DNA of 64,000 nucleotides from Parabacteroides distasonis (lineage in GTDB: Bacteria; Bacteroidota; Bacteroidia; Bacteroidales; Tannerellaceae): contig SUXM01000001.1 of the NCBI GenBank assembly GCA_015060925.1, positions 175,553-239,552 of the forward strand, given 5' to 3'. Each line of letters opens with the position of its first letter. The first letter of the stretch is position 1. The position numbers and the translations under genes are program-made. The notes beneath the pieces are model-generated. The model was given only the letters and a program-made list of their open reading frames with translations, had not been told where the DNA came from and did not search any database. Below are positions 1 through 8,842 of this stretch, piece after piece.

Positions 1-1
1 T

Positions 2-694
2 AGCTGTCATTTAAGAGGTGCAGAGTTTACTTCAGCTTTATTGAAGGATCCTTTAATCGATATTAAATATCAGTTGCATAATGCAGAAATTTTGGAGCAT
101 TTACCAGAAGGTGCATTTGTTACAATCTCGAATCATCCTATTGGTTCGATTGATGGGATTATGTTGATTGATATATTTGCTTCTCGTCGTCCAGACTTTA
201 AGGTTATGGTGAATGGCGTTTTAACCAAGATTGGAGCAATGGAAGATAACTTTGTCTCGGTAGTTCCGGATTCTAAGAAACAAGGCCCCAGTATGAGAAA
301 TGTTAATGGGGTTCGTCTTTCTTTGGAACGTTTAAAAGATGGACATCCAATGGGTTTTTTCCCTGCAGGAAGTATTTCTATGTATAATAAGAAAGAGAAA
401 AAAATACAAGATTTGCCTTGGTCTCATAGTGTGATTCGCTTGATTCGTAAAGCTAAAGTTCCTATATATCCTGTTTATTTTGATTTCCTTAATTCTAATT
501 TCTTTTATTGGTTAGCTCGGATAGACTGGCGTATTCGTACGATTCGTATCCCTGCTGAAGCATTTAATAAAAAAGGGAGAACTGTCGATATTTATGTGGG
601 AAAACCTATTTTTCCGGAAGAAGTTCAGCAGTTTAAAGAGGATGGAGATTTAGCTGAATTCTTATATAAGAGAACTTATGATGCTAAAAAATAA
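2..694 (+). CDS. Lysophospholipid acyltransferase family protein (5' partial)
   Basis: The reading frame is open to the left edge, so this is the C-terminal part of a longer protein; the TTG at 41 is internal. It resembles PlsC-type glycerolipid acyltransferases of the Bacteroidetes hemolysin-like group, which transfer an acyl chain to a lyso-lipid at the inner membrane. The catalytic block appears as NHPIGSIDG (H-x5-D rather than the usual H-x4-D), and a second block as FFPAGSIS. No other domain is visible. The next gene starts 91 bp downstream. The exact lipid substrate cannot be told from the sequence. Confidence 0.8.
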   Translation, partial: SCHLRGAEFTSALLKDPLIDIKYQLHNAEILEHLPEGAFVTISNHPIGSIDGIMLIDIFASRRPDFKVMVNGVLTKIGAMEDNFVSVVPDSKKQGPSMRNVNGVRLSLERLKDGHPMGFFPAGSISMYNKKEKKIQDLPWSHSVIRLIRKAKVPIYPVYFDFLNSNFFYWLARIDWRIRTIRIPAEAFNKKGRTVDIYVGKPIFPEEVQQFKEDGDLAEFLYKRTYDAKK

Positions 695-785
695 CAAAGC
701 TATATAGAAACTGTTTACATATTCGGTAAATTGGATTAAGATTTGTAATTTTGTCAGATAAACTGAAATAATTGCAGATTGAAAT

Positions 786-1976
786 ATGATAAGAGTGGAT
801 GTGCAGCAGATAAAGCAACGCTTTGGGATTATAGGTAATAATGCGGGGTTAAATCGTGCGATTGATGTCGCTTTGCAGGTTGCTCCGACAGATTTATCTG
901 TTTTAATTACAGGAGAGAGTGGAGTTGGGAAAGAAACTTTTCCACAAATTATACATTCAAATAGCCCTCGTAAACATGGACAATATATAGCAGTTAACTG
1001 TGGTGCTATTCCAGAAGGGACTATTGATTCAGAACTTTTCGGTCATGAAAAAGGGTCTTTTACAGGAGCCTTATCCGATCGTAAAGGTTATTTTGAAGTA
1101 GCAGATGGTGGAACCATCTTTTTAGATGAGGTAGGGGAGTTGCCAACTTCAACTCAAGCTCGTCTTTTGCGTGTTTTGGAAACAGGAGAATTTATACGTG
1201 TTGGTTCTTCTAAAGTTCAAAAAACAAATGTTCGTATTATTGCAGCAACGAATGTAAATTTGTTGCAGGCTGTATCGGAAGGTAAATTTCGAGAAGATTT
1301 GTTTTATCGTTTGAGTACAGTTCCTATTCAAGTACCACCGTTGCGTGATCGCGGGGAAGATATTATTTTACTTTTCCGTAAATTTGCCAGTGATTGTGCT
1401 GAAAAATATAGAATGCCGGCAGTTCGTTTAGAGGATGATGCTCGACAATTGATACTGTCTTACCGTTGGCCTGGTAATGTACGTGAATTAAAAAATGTGA
1501 CAGAACGTATTTCTGTGATAGAAGAGAGTCGGGAAATTTCAGCTTCGGTACTTCGCCTATACTTGCCTGATTTAAATATTGAAAAATATCCTGTTTTAGT
1601 AAAGCAGGATTCTGAACAGAAAATTTTCAATAGTGAACGTGAAATTTTGTATCAAGTTCTTTTTGATATGAAGAAAGATGTCAATGAATTGAAAAAACTG
1701 GTTCATGATATTATGGGTGGTAAAATGCCGGTAGGCATGCCAGAAGAACCAACGGCAACTTATGCACATTCTATTCATGCTGTTCAAGCTGCTCCTGCTA
1801 TTCAGGAAGTAGAGGAGGTTAAAGAAGAAGAACCTTTATCTTTGGAAGATATGGAGAAGGAAGTTATTCGTAAGACTTTGGAAAAATATAATGGACGTCG
1901 TAAGTATGCAGCGGCAGATTTGAAGATTTCTGAGCGTACTTTATATCGAAAAATTAAAGAGTATAATTTAGAGTAA
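786..1976 (+). CDS. Sigma-54-dependent transcriptional activator, no receiver domain
   Basis: An AAA+ enhancer-binding protein that remodels sigma-54 RNA polymerase. Walker A GESGVGKE is at residues 43-50, the sigma-54 contact loop reads GSFTGA (90-95; usual form GAFTGA), Walker B is near 108-119, and a Fis-type helix-turn-helix occupies the last 40 residues. There is no N-terminal receiver or GAF domain, so activity is probably controlled by expression or a partner protein. A low-complexity acidic linker (about 320-350) separates the ATPase from the DNA-binding domain. It sits 2 bp before the LptE-like gene and probably shares its transcript. Confidence 0.93.
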   Translation: MIRVDVQQIKQRFGIIGNNAGLNRAIDVALQVAPTDLSVLITGESGVGKETFPQIIHSNSPRKHGQYIAVNCGAIPEGTIDSELFGHEKGSFTGALSDRKGYFEVADGGTIFLDEVGELPTSTQARLLRVLETGEFIRVGSSKVQKTNVRIIAATNVNLLQAVSEGKFREDLFYRLSTVPIQVPPLRDRGEDIILLFRKFASDCAEKYRMPAVRLEDDARQLILSYRWPGNVRELKNVTERISVIEESREISASVLRLYLPDLNIEKYPVLVKQDSEQKIFNSEREILYQVLFDMKKDVNELKKLVHDIMGGKMPVGMPEEPTATYAHSIHAVQAAPAIQEVEEVKEEEPLSLEDMEKEVIRKTLEKYNGRRKYAAADLKISERTLYRKIKEYNLE

Positions 1977-1978
1977 AG

Positions 1979-2494
1979 ATGTTAATGCGTTATAGGATAA
2001 TTTTTTTGTGTATATTAAGTATTCTTGCTGTTACAGCATGTTCAATTTCTTATAAATTTAATGGGGCTTCTATTGATTATACAAAGGTTAAAACCATTAC
2101 GATTAAGGATTTTCCCAATCAAGCACCATTGGTATATCCACCCCTTTCCCAGAAATTCACAGAGGCTTTAAAAGATATTTATGTCCGTCAAACGCGTTTG
2201 GAATTGGTCGATAACAATGGGGATTTAGACTTGGAGGGAGAAATAACAGGATATGAATTGACTCCTATGGCAGTTAAAGAGGATGCTTATGCTTCTCAAA
2301 CAAAGTTAACAATAACGGTACGTGTGCGTTATGCCAATCGGATAAATCCGGATGATGATTTTGAACAGAGTTTTTCTGCTTATCGTGAGTTTGATGCCAA
2401 TCAGATGTTGCAGCAAGTGCAAGACCAATTATCAGAAGAGATAATAGAAGAGTTGGTCGATCAAATTTATAATGCGACTGTAGCAAATTGGTAG
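1979..2494 (+). CDS. LptE-like outer-membrane lipoprotein
   Basis: Residues 1-21 form a lipoprotein signal with lipobox AVTAC. The rest matches the Bacteroidetes LptE family, thought to act with LptD in placing lipopolysaccharide in the outer membrane. Start is ATG 1979 or ATG 1985. The stop is almost contiguous with the following TPR gene. The order activator, LptE, TPR, SecG suggests an envelope biogenesis operon. Family assignment is by overall pattern (SYKFNGASID, LEGEITGYELTP). Confidence 0.8.
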   Translation: MLMRYRIIFLCILSILAVTACSISYKFNGASIDYTKVKTITIKDFPNQAPLVYPPLSQKFTEALKDIYVRQTRLELVDNNGDLDLEGEITGYELTPMAVKEDAYASQTKLTITVRVRYANRINPDDDFEQSFSAYREFDANQMLQQVQDQLSEEIIEELVDQIYNATVANW

Positions 2495-2496
2495 GA

Positions 2497-3255
2497 ATGG
2501 AAGCGGTGGACTTTTATAGGTTTATAGAAAATTCGGCTTTGTTGAATAAGGATACTTTGCCGTATTTGCAACAGGTTGTTAAGGCTTTCCCTTTTTTTCA
2601 AGCGGCTCGTATACTTTATTTAAAGAATTTAGCTGTTACAAATAATCCCCATTTTAATTCAGAGTTAAGGAAAATGGCCATTCATATCTATGACCGTAAA
2701 AGACTTTTTGAATTAATAGAAGGCGAACGTTTTGGATTACATTTACAACCGATAGAGAAAGAACCTTTAGAGGACAAGGATTCTTTTGCTTTAATAGATG
2801 CTTTTCTTTCCAATCAAGAGGAGGATAAATCGAATGTCGATAACTCTTTGCTGTTCCAACCATCTGCTTCTTCAGATTATATGTATTGGTCTTTGGTGGA
2901 AAAACATGGAGTAGAAGAGGATAAAGGAGATGTTCGTTTACAACATCAAGAGTTGATAGACTCTTTTATAGAAAATGAGGGCGAACGTAGGGCTGGCAGA
3001 GGTTTGTATCTGGAAAATACCACTACGGAAGTTTTATCTCCTGAAAACTTGATGGAGTTAGAAGAAGAACATCCTAAATTGTTGGATGATTCCTATTTGA
3101 CAGAGACTTTGGCGCATATTTATATAAAACAGAAGAGATATGAGAAGGCTTTGCAAATAATTAAAAACTTAAACTTGAAATATCCAGAAAAAAATATTTA
3201 CTTTGCAGACCAAATTAGATTTTTGGAAAAACTGATTATTAACACTAAAAAATAA
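2497..3255 (+). CDS. Tetratricopeptide-repeat-like cytoplasmic protein
   Basis: 253 residues, no signal peptide. A C-terminal helical hairpin (YLTETLAHIYIKQKRYEKAL and following) has TPR character; the central part is acidic and probably flexible. I start it at ATG 2497 instead of the in-frame TTG at 2488, since it then follows the stop of the LptE-like gene by 2 bp. It has no recognisable enzymatic motif. It is normally a scaffold type; the position between LptE and SecG suggests a role in envelope assembly, an inference only. Confidence 0.75.
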   Translation: MEAVDFYRFIENSALLNKDTLPYLQQVVKAFPFFQAARILYLKNLAVTNNPHFNSELRKMAIHIYDRKRLFELIEGERFGLHLQPIEKEPLEDKDSFALIDAFLSNQEEDKSNVDNSLLFQPSASSDYMYWSLVEKHGVEEDKGDVRLQHQELIDSFIENEGERRAGRGLYLENTTTEVLSPENLMELEEEHPKLLDDSYLTETLAHIYIKQKRYEKALQIIKNLNLKYPEKNIYFADQIRFLEKLIINTKK

Positions 3256-3262
3256 AAATAAG

Positions 3263-3631
3263 ATGTACGTATTTATTTCTATCTTAATCTTGATTGCTGC
3301 CGTTTTGTTGATCTTGATTGTTTTGATACAGAATTCAAAAGGTGGTGGTTTGGCTTCAGGATTTTCTTCTTCTAACCAGATTATGGGGGTACGTAAAACT
3401 ACCGATTTTCTTGAAAAAGCGACATGGACACTTGCTGGTACTGTGATTGTGTTGAGTATTTTAATTACAGCTTTTATTCCAAGAGAACAGCAAGCCGTTC
3501 AGTCTGAAATTAAAGAACAGGTAAACAATGCTGTTTCAATTGATCCGAGTACAGTTGCGCCGGATTTTGGTACAGCACAACAACCAGCTGCAACTCCGAC
3601 TGAAACAACAGAAGAAGCTCCTGCTAATTAA
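3263..3631 (+). CDS. secG: Preprotein translocase subunit SecG
   Basis: A 122-residue protein with two transmembrane helices (about 3-22 and 55-72) joined by the typical loop with QNSKGGGLASGF, plus a Bacteroidetes-style low-complexity Pro/Thr/Ala tail. SecG is the accessory subunit of the SecYEG channel in the inner membrane. It follows the TPR gene by 7 bp and is the last gene of the operon, ahead of the hairpin at 3659-3693. Confidence 0.95.
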   Translation: MYVFISILILIAAVLLILIVLIQNSKGGGLASGFSSSNQIMGVRKTTDFLEKATWTLAGTVIVLSILITAFIPREQQAVQSEIKEQVNNAVSIDPSTVAPDFGTAQQPAATPTETTEEAPAN

Positions 3632-3658
3632 TCAGAAAATAAATTGCAGAAATAGTGA

Positions 3659-3693
3659 AGAGGTTTCTATTTTTATAGGAATCTCTTTTTTTT
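3659..3693 (+). terminator. Rho-independent terminator after secG
   Basis: Inverted repeat AGAGGTTTCTAT / ATAGGAATCTCT with a 4-base loop, followed by a run of T. Confidence 0.75.
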
Positions 3694-3694
3694 G

Positions 3695-3702
3695 TATATT
3701 TG
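3695..3702 (+). promoter_or_regulatory. Candidate -7 element (TATATTTG) for the DUF4491 gene
   Basis: Matches the Bacteroidetes -7 consensus TAnnTTTG, 37 bp before the start codon and just after the secG terminator. No clear TTTG at -33. Confidence 0.4.
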
Positions 3703-3739
3703 TCTGTATATAATTATTTAAAAGTAAAATTTAAAGAAT

Positions 3740-4054
3740 ATGGACTTGATTCATTTGGAAGGATTGTTGATAGGTGTGGCAACTTTTTTAATTATAGGGT
3801 TGTTCCATCCGGTTGTAATAAAAGCAGAATATTACTGGGGAACAAAATGTTGGTGGATATTCCTTATTTTGGGAATAATTGGAACTATAGCTTCGTTATT
3901 AATAGAGAGTGTCTTTATGTCTGCTCTTTGTGGAGTTTTTGCTTTTTCCTCTTTTTGGACAATCAAAGAGGTATTTGATCAAGAAAAGCGAGTTTTGAAG
4001 GGGTGGTTTCCTAAGAATCCGAAGCGGACTTATAAAGATGATGTAAAAGGATAA
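3740..4054 (+). CDS. DUF4491 family membrane protein
   Basis: 104 residues with three hydrophobic segments (about 9-27, 38-57 and 60-78) and a basic C-terminus. It matches the Bacteroidetes DUF4491 family, whose function is not known. The start is the ATG at 3740; an overlapping frame beginning at 3700 has no family features. It has its own likely promoter, so it is probably monocistronic. Confidence 0.8.
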   Translation: MDLIHLEGLLIGVATFLIIGLFHPVVIKAEYYWGTKCWWIFLILGIIGTIASLLIESVFMSALCGVFAFSSFWTIKEVFDQEKRVLKGWFPKNPKRTYKDDVKG

Positions 4055-4095
4055 GCCTTTTGTTTATTTGTTAAATTTTAAATCATAATACTAAG

Positions 4096-5364
4096 ATGAG
4101 AAAATCAATTTTGTTATTATTAGCCACAGCTTGTTTTGCTTTTTTGTCTATTGCTCAGATACCGAAAAGTAATAAGGTATTTAGTGTTACAGCCTGTCCG
4201 GCTGAAAACACGACTGAAGCCATGAATTTTAGTTGGGCTACAATTCCTGATATCACAATTGCAACTCTTGAAGTTACAACTATAAAAGATAAAGATTGGA
4301 AAAAATCTAAGAAAAAAGAGTTTGTTGGGGAGTTTTGTGCTACTTACGACAATGTTTTTTCAAAAGATTTTAAAAATGCTGATTTCTATGAGGATGTGAA
4401 AATTAATAAATACAATGCTGGAATAGATGGTTTAAAAAAGAACACGCAATACAAATATCGTGTGATTGCTGGAGATACGACCGATGTTCATTATTTTAAA
4501 ACATCTGGCTCTGATGAATGGAGCGCATGTTTTATTTCAGATTTCCATACCTATTCACCTCAATATAGCCGTACTACTTCAGCTATGCAGATGATTGATG
4601 TTGTGGAGGCTTATTCTCCTTTTGAATGGATCTTGAATGCGGGAGATGTAACGACATGGGGTGGAAGTTATACCTTCTGGAAAAGTAATTATACAGAACA
4701 ACCTTATCATGACTATATGTGGGCTGGTGTTAATGGTAATCATGACAATGTAACTCGCGATAATATGGAAAATAAAAACTTTTTCCGTGATGCTGCTTTT
4801 TATCCTCGTAATGGATATAAGGGGCAAGAGGGTGTTTGTTATTACTTTTATTACGGTGAAGTTCTATTTATAATGCTCAATACGGAGGATATGCGTAAGG
4901 AAGAGGGCTTTGAAGCAGCAAAGGCTTGGTTAAAGGAGGTAGTTAAACATAATCCTGCCCGTTATCGTGTGGTGGTGCAGCATTACCAATGGTTTAATGG
5001 GAATGATGGAAAAGCGAGGGAATACGATCGATGGAGTCCTGTTTTTGATGAAGTAGGGATAGATCTTGCTCTTTCAGGTAACAATCATATCTATATAAGT
5101 TCATATCCACTTTATAATGGTCAGAAGACGGATGGGACAAAAGGGACTGTGTATGTCCAAAGTTCTTCAAGTGATAATGTGAGAGGCCGAATAATCCAGG
5201 AACAGGTGTATAATACGGATAAGATTAAGTTGCGTTGGAGTGAAGGCCCTAAAACAATGAGTGCAATGCATTTGAAAGTTGATAAAAAGAAGATGGTATT
5301 GACATTGTTGAATCGTGAAGGGAAAGTAATTGATACCAATGTTATTTTGGCAAAAAAACGATAG
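4096..5364 (+). CDS. Secreted calcineurin-like phosphoesterase (purple acid phosphatase type)
   Basis: A 422-residue protein with a Sec signal (about 1-20). Residues 25-130 look like the fibronectin-like N-domain of purple acid phosphatases; the rest is a metallophosphoesterase core with motifs SDFH, NAGDVT, VNGNHDN and VVQHYQW. The final motif reads SGNNHIY where GHxH is usual, so one metal-ligand histidine may be replaced by asparagine. It probably acts outside the inner membrane on phosphomonoesters or diesters; the substrate is unknown. It ends 16 bp before a strong terminator. Confidence 0.85.
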   Translation: MRKSILLLLATACFAFLSIAQIPKSNKVFSVTACPAENTTEAMNFSWATIPDITIATLEVTTIKDKDWKKSKKKEFVGEFCATYDNVFSKDFKNADFYEDVKINKYNAGIDGLKKNTQYKYRVIAGDTTDVHYFKTSGSDEWSACFISDFHTYSPQYSRTTSAMQMIDVVEAYSPFEWILNAGDVTTWGGSYTFWKSNYTEQPYHDYMWAGVNGNHDNVTRDNMENKNFFRDAAFYPRNGYKGQEGVCYYFYYGEVLFIMLNTEDMRKEEGFEAAKAWLKEVVKHNPARYRVVVQHYQWFNGNDGKAREYDRWSPVFDEVGIDLALSGNNHIYISSYPLYNGQKTDGTKGTVYVQSSSSDNVRGRIIQEQVYNTDKIKLRWSEGPKTMSAMHLKVDKKKMVLTLLNREGKVIDTNVILAKKR

Positions 5365-5379
5365 AAAGAGAAGATAAAA

Positions 5380-5416
5380 AAAGAAAGGTAATCAAAATTG
5401 ATTACCTTTCTTTTTT
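5380..5416 (+). terminator. Terminator after the phosphoesterase gene
   Basis: Perfect 14-bp stem (AAAGGTAATCAA / TTGATTACCTTT core) with a 2-base centre and six T. The AT-rich symmetry means it may also stop transcripts leaving the tRNA genes on the other strand. Confidence 0.85.
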
Positions 5417-5419
5417 AAG

Positions 5420-5492
5420 AGCGGAAGACGGGGCTCAAACCCGCGACCCTCAGCTTGGAAGGCTAATGCTCTATCAACTGAGCTACTTCCGC
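5420..5492 (-). tRNA. tRNA-Gly (TCC)
   Basis: Read on the minus strand it gives a full 73-nt cloverleaf: acceptor GCGGAAG paired with CTTCCGC, anticodon loop CTTCCAA with anticodon TCC, and a TTTGAGC T-loop. Lies 20 bp downstream of tRNA-Tyr in the same transcript. No encoded CCA. Confidence 0.95.
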
Positions 5493-5512
5493 AATGTCAA
5501 TCGAAAATTGAG

Positions 5513-5595
5513 TGGGCAGTGATGGATTCGAACCACCGAAGGCGTAAGCCAGCTGAGTTACAGTCAGCCCCATTTGGCCACTCTGGTAACTGCCC
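5513..5595 (-). tRNA. tRNA-Tyr (GTA)
   Basis: 83-nt type II tRNA on the minus strand: acceptor GGGCAGT paired with ACTGCCC, discriminator A, anticodon GTA, long variable arm, TTCGAAT T-loop. First gene of the Tyr-Gly transcript. Confidence 0.95.
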
Positions 5596-5616
5596 CTTTT
5601 GTTCTCAATTGCGATG

Positions 5617-5647
5617 CAAAGATACGATATTTTTTTTAACCTGCAAA
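5617..5647 (-). promoter_or_regulatory. Promoter of the tRNA-Tyr/Gly transcript
   Basis: On the minus strand: TTTG at 5647-5644, exactly 19 bp, then TATCTTTG at 5624-5617. This is a perfect Bacteroidetes housekeeping promoter. It lies just after the ribH stop codon. Confidence 0.75.
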
Positions 5648-5650
5648 TAT

Positions 5651-6133
5651 TTAAGCAGAAAAATTTATCATTTTTAGAGCTGTTACTGCGGCTTCATCTC
5701 CTTTGTTACCATGTTTGCCTCCAGCTCGGTCTTCTGATTGTTGCATATTGTCTGTAGTTAACAACCCGAATATGAAAGGAATATCATACATTAAGTTTAG
5801 TTCTGTAATGCCTTGTGTAACTCCTGAACATACATAATCAAAATGTGGTGTGTCACCTCTTACGACACAACCTAAAACGATGACAGCATCTAATTCTTGG
5901 GTTTCCGCCATTCTTTTAGCCCCAAAAGTTAATTCAAAACTACCCGGAACTCGTTTGACATAAATGTCTTCAGCTTTTACTCCATGTCTTTCTAAAGTGT
6001 TGCAAGCGCCTTCCAATAGTTTTTCTGTAATATTTTTGTTCCATTCGGCAACGACTATGCCAAATTTTTTCCCTGTTCCGTTAGGAACACTGTTGAAATC
6101 GTATTCTGATAAATTTTGATAAGCTGTAGCCAT
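5651..6133 (-). CDS. ribH: 6,7-dimethyl-8-ribityllumazine synthase
   Basis: Catalyses the penultimate step of riboflavin synthesis, condensing ribitylamino-uracil with dihydroxybutanone phosphate; assembles as a large cage in the cytoplasm. Motifs seen: [30 protein letters not shown], and GGKHGNKG near the end. The frame is open 26 codons further upstream, but the family start is MATAYQN at 6133. The upstream YfgM-like gene is 78 bp away and probably cotranscribed. No FMN riboswitch is visible before it. Confidence 0.95.
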   Translation of the reverse strand: MATAYQNLSEYDFNSVPNGTGKKFGIVVAEWNKNITEKLLEGACNTLERHGVKAEDIYVKRVPGSFELTFGAKRMAETQELDAVIVLGCVVRGDTPHFDYVCSGVTQGITELNLMYDIPFIFGLLTTDNMQQSEDRAGGKHGNKGDEAAVTALKMINFSA

Positions 6134-6211
6134 AATTGTTTCTTTAAAAAAAAGGATGCCTTTATAACGAGACATCCTCTTTTGATTGTAAAATGTGTTG
6201 TAGATATTCAA

Positions 6212-6895
6212 TTATTTAGCAGCAGAAGCGCGTGCGATATATTTGTCAATATCGGCAGCTTCCATTGAATTGAAATATTTTTCTTTAATAGTAGAGTAAG
6301 CCTTTACTGCTTTGTCATACTGTTGCAAGCTTTCGTAAGCGATACCTGCTTTTTTCAAGTAAGCCGGGCTGATCACTTCGTTGTTTGCTTGGTTTGCTGC
6401 TTTTTCAAAGTAATTGATACCCTCTTTGACATTACCCATGTTTACGTAGCAGTCACCGATCAAACCTGTGATAGCCGGAGAAATCATTTCATCACTTCCG
6501 CTGAATGATTTCAACAAATCCAAAGCCTTTTCGTTTTCACCTAATTTGAAATAGCAGATACCTGCATACGCTTTAGCCAAATTTCCTGCATCTGTACTTC
6601 CATACTGGTTGATAATCGCTTCAAAGCCTTCATAATCTGCACCGTTTCCATTCAATGCCAAGTTGAAAGAATCTCTTGCAAAATATTGTTCACCTTTGAA
6701 CATTGCTGCAGCTGCTTTCTTTTCTTGAGGGATCAAATAGCCATATTTGACACCTAAAACAGCTCCAATAACAAGAGCGAGTGCGATGATACCATAAATA
6801 ATTTTCTTTGAATTGTTTTCAATAAATTGTTCCGATTTAGAAACAATTTCTTCGACCTCTAACTCTTTGTTGGTGTCTTTTTCCTTAGTCGCCAT
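6212..6895 (-). CDS. TPR-containing membrane protein, YfgM-like
   Basis: 227 residues: an acidic N-terminal cytoplasmic tail, one transmembrane helix (about 33-52), then several TPR-like helical pairs (FKLGENEKALDLL, YVNMGNVKEGINYFEKAANQ, YESLQQYDKAVKAY). The topology and length resemble YfgM, an ancillary subunit of the SecYEG translocon that helps chaperone secreted proteins in the periplasm. Transcribed with ribH. Confidence 0.75.
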   Translation of the reverse strand: MATKEKDTNKELEVEEIVSKSEQFIENNSKKIIYGIIALALVIGAVLGVKYGYLIPQEKKAAAAMFKGEQYFARDSFNLALNGNGADYEGFEAIINQYGSTDAGNLAKAYAGICYFKLGENEKALDLLKSFSGSDEMISPAITGLIGDCYVNMGNVKEGINYFEKAANQANNEVISPAYLKKAGIAYESLQQYDKAVKAYSTIKEKYFNSMEAADIDKYIARASAAK

Positions 6896-6954
6896 AATGT
6901 TTTTATAGTTGTTATTATTTTATCAATGATTTATGCCTGTGGCAATTCAAGTCG

Positions 6955-6962
6955 CAAAAGTA
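6955..6962 (-). promoter_or_regulatory. Candidate -7 element (TACTTTTG) for the YfgM-like gene and ribH
   Basis: Minus-strand TAnnTTTG, 60 bp before the YfgM-like start. It faces the recF promoter in the same divergent region. Confidence 0.45.
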
Positions 6963-7004
6963 GTTTTTTTTACTGAGAAAATCTATACTTAGAACTATAT
7001 TTTT

Positions 7005-7012
7005 TATTTTTG
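7005..7012 (+). promoter_or_regulatory. Candidate -7 element (TATTTTTG) for recF
   Basis: TAnnTTTG match, 20 bp before the recF start codon, in the divergent region shared with the YfgM-like gene. Confidence 0.4.
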
Positions 7013-7031
7013 TACTATTAATATAGTGCGG

Positions 7032-8135
7032 ATGATACTTAAAAGGCTTTCTATACTTAATTATAAGAATCTTCTTCAGGCGGAAGTTACGTTTTCTTCC
7101 GGCATAAATTGTTTCTTTGGTAAGAATGGGATGGGGAAGACAAATTTGTTGGATGCTATTCATTACCTCTCTTTTTGTAAAAGTCATATTAACACGCCGG
7201 ATTCCCAGATTATAAATAATGGACAGGAGTTGTGCGTGCTGCAAGGAGACTATGAGTATGAAGGGAGAGGTGAAGAAATCTTTTGTGCGATTCGCCGTCG
7301 GCAACGGAAACAGTTCAAGCGTAATAAAAAAGAGTACGACAAGTTGTCTGAACATATTGGTTTGTTGCCTTTAGTCATGGTTTCGCCGGCAGATGCAGAA
7401 TTGATACAGGGGGGGAGTGAAGAACGCCGCCGTTTTGTCGATGTCATTATTTCACAGCAAGACAAACCTTATCTGCATGCCCTTATACAATATAATAAAG
7501 CCTTGCTTCAGCGGAACGCTCTTTTGAAGGAGCAATGCTTGGATGCCTCTTTGTATGAGGTGTTGGAAATGCAGTTGGATATGTATGGGCGTATGGTTTA
7601 TGAGAAGCGGCAACAATTGGTAAACGACTTTACCCCGATATTTAATGAATATTACCAGACGATATGCCAATCTTCAGAACAGGTCGGGTTGCGTTATATC
7701 TCCCAGTTGGAAAAGGGAAATTTGATGGAGATGTTGGAGGCCAATCGTGAGCGAGACCGTATTTTAGGATATACGTCGATCGGTATCCATAAAGATGAAT
7801 TGGAAATGACACTTGATACATTCCTTATTCGCCGTGTCGGGTCGCAAGGACAGAACAAAACCTACCTGATTGCATTAAAATTGGCACAGTTTGTGTTCCT
7901 TGCCAGAAGAGGACAGACCTGTCCGGTTCTGTTGTTAGATGATATTTTTGATAAATTGGATGCGGATCGGGTCGAGCAAATCATCAAACTTGTAAGCGGA
8001 GAACAGTTTGGGCAGATTTTCATTACAGATACCAATCGAAAGTATCTGGATGCCATTTTGCAGTCAATCAATCATGGATATGCTTTGTTTAAAGTGGAAC
8101 AAGGGGCTGTTCAACCGTTGGAGGATAGGGAATGA
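7032..8135 (+). CDS. recF: DNA replication and repair protein RecF
   Basis: SMC-like ATPase that loads RecA at gapped DNA through the RecFOR pathway. Walker A is FFGKNGMGKTN near residues 30-40, the family signature GSEERRRFVD is near 125-135, and Walker B LLLDDIFDKLD is near 300. The frame has an upstream GTG at 7026, but ATG 7032 (MILKRLSIL) fits the family. The stop overlaps the next start by 4 bp (ATGA), typical of translational coupling. Confidence 0.95.
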   Translation: MILKRLSILNYKNLLQAEVTFSSGINCFFGKNGMGKTNLLDAIHYLSFCKSHINTPDSQIINNGQELCVLQGDYEYEGRGEEIFCAIRRRQRKQFKRNKKEYDKLSEHIGLLPLVMVSPADAELIQGGSEERRRFVDVIISQQDKPYLHALIQYNKALLQRNALLKEQCLDASLYEVLEMQLDMYGRMVYEKRQQLVNDFTPIFNEYYQTICQSSEQVGLRYISQLEKGNLMEMLEANRERDRILGYTSIGIHKDELEMTLDTFLIRRVGSQGQNKTYLIALKLAQFVFLARRGQTCPVLLLDDIFDKLDADRVEQIIKLVSGEQFGQIFITDTNRKYLDAILQSINHGYALFKVEQGAVQPLEDRE

Positions 8136-8425
8136 TACATCAAAATACGCAGACATTAGGAGAGGCGCTTCGTGAATTTTTTGAAAATAACAACGAATTG
8201 CGTGGGAAGATCTTGGAGATACGGGTACAGCGAGGATGGAAGGAGTTGTTTGGGCCGATGGTCTCTCAGTATACACGTGAACTTTTTGTGAAGAACGGTG
8301 TCCTATATGTCTCTTTGAACTCCTCAGTGTTGCGTAACGAATTGGTGTTATGCCGGGATCAGATGGTGAAAAGCCTGAACGATTACGCCGGTTCAGAGGT
8401 TATACGGGAGATCGTGATTCGATAA
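8132..8425 (+). CDS. DUF721/DciA-like protein
   Basis: 97 residues with the DUF721 pattern (LGEALREFF, WKELFGPMV, LYVSLNSSVLRNEL). In many bacteria lacking DnaC, DciA proteins of this family load the replicative helicase; the tight coupling to recF agrees with a role in DNA replication. Start overlaps recF by 4 bp. Confidence 0.85.
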   Translation: MIHQNTQTLGEALREFFENNNELRGKILEIRVQRGWKELFGPMVSQYTRELFVKNGVLYVSLNSSVLRNELVLCRDQMVKSLNDYAGSEVIREIVIR

Positions 8426-8442
8426 TTAATAGATGATTCATT

Positions 8443-8838
8443 ATGGAAATAAAAGAGATAGAAGAGGTTCCTTTTGAAGAGGTGTATGAGGTAGAGAAGT
8501 ATGGCAGTTACTATTCAGAAAACAAGCTTTGGAAGAAGGTACAACGTATTGCCAAAAAGGTTGGGGCTACGGTCATCCGTCCGGTACTCCAACTCTATTA
8601 TCTGTTGCATGACGAACATGTGTCTTTGCAGCATAAGGCTTATATTATTGGAGCTTTGGGCTATTTTATTCTCCCCCTTGATTTTATCCCGGAAACAATA
8701 TTGGCGATGATCGGCTATACCGATGATATTGCGGTCATGGGTTTGGTCTTAAAGATTGTGAAAGATAGTTTGACTCCGGAAATCCGTGCGAAAGTGGAAG
8801 CTAAAATCACCGAACTTTTGCATACAGATGACATTTGA
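8443..8838 (+). CDS. DUF1232 (YkvA-like) membrane protein
   Basis: 131 residues. The DUF1232 core, with the sequence LGYFILPLDFIPE followed by a short hydrophobic stretch and GYTDDIAVM, is in the C-terminal half. The function is not established. It lies 17 bp after the DUF721 gene in the recF operon and converges with the cyclo-ligase gene, whose stop is 4 bp away. Confidence 0.85.
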   Translation: MEIKEIEEVPFEEVYEVEKYGSYYSENKLWKKVQRIAKKVGATVIRPVLQLYYLLHDEHVSLQHKAYIIGALGYFILPLDFIPETILAMIGYTDDIAVMGLVLKIVKDSLTPEIRAKVEAKITELLHTDDI

Positions 8839-8842
8839 TAGC

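Noticed and set aside
3528..3713. 61-codon frame within the end of secG
   Set aside because: Out of frame with SecG, rich in Gln and Leu from the repetitive tail of secG.
3700..3978. 92-codon frame overlapping the DUF4491 gene
   Set aside because: Shifted frame; the 3740 frame has the family match and clean membrane helices.
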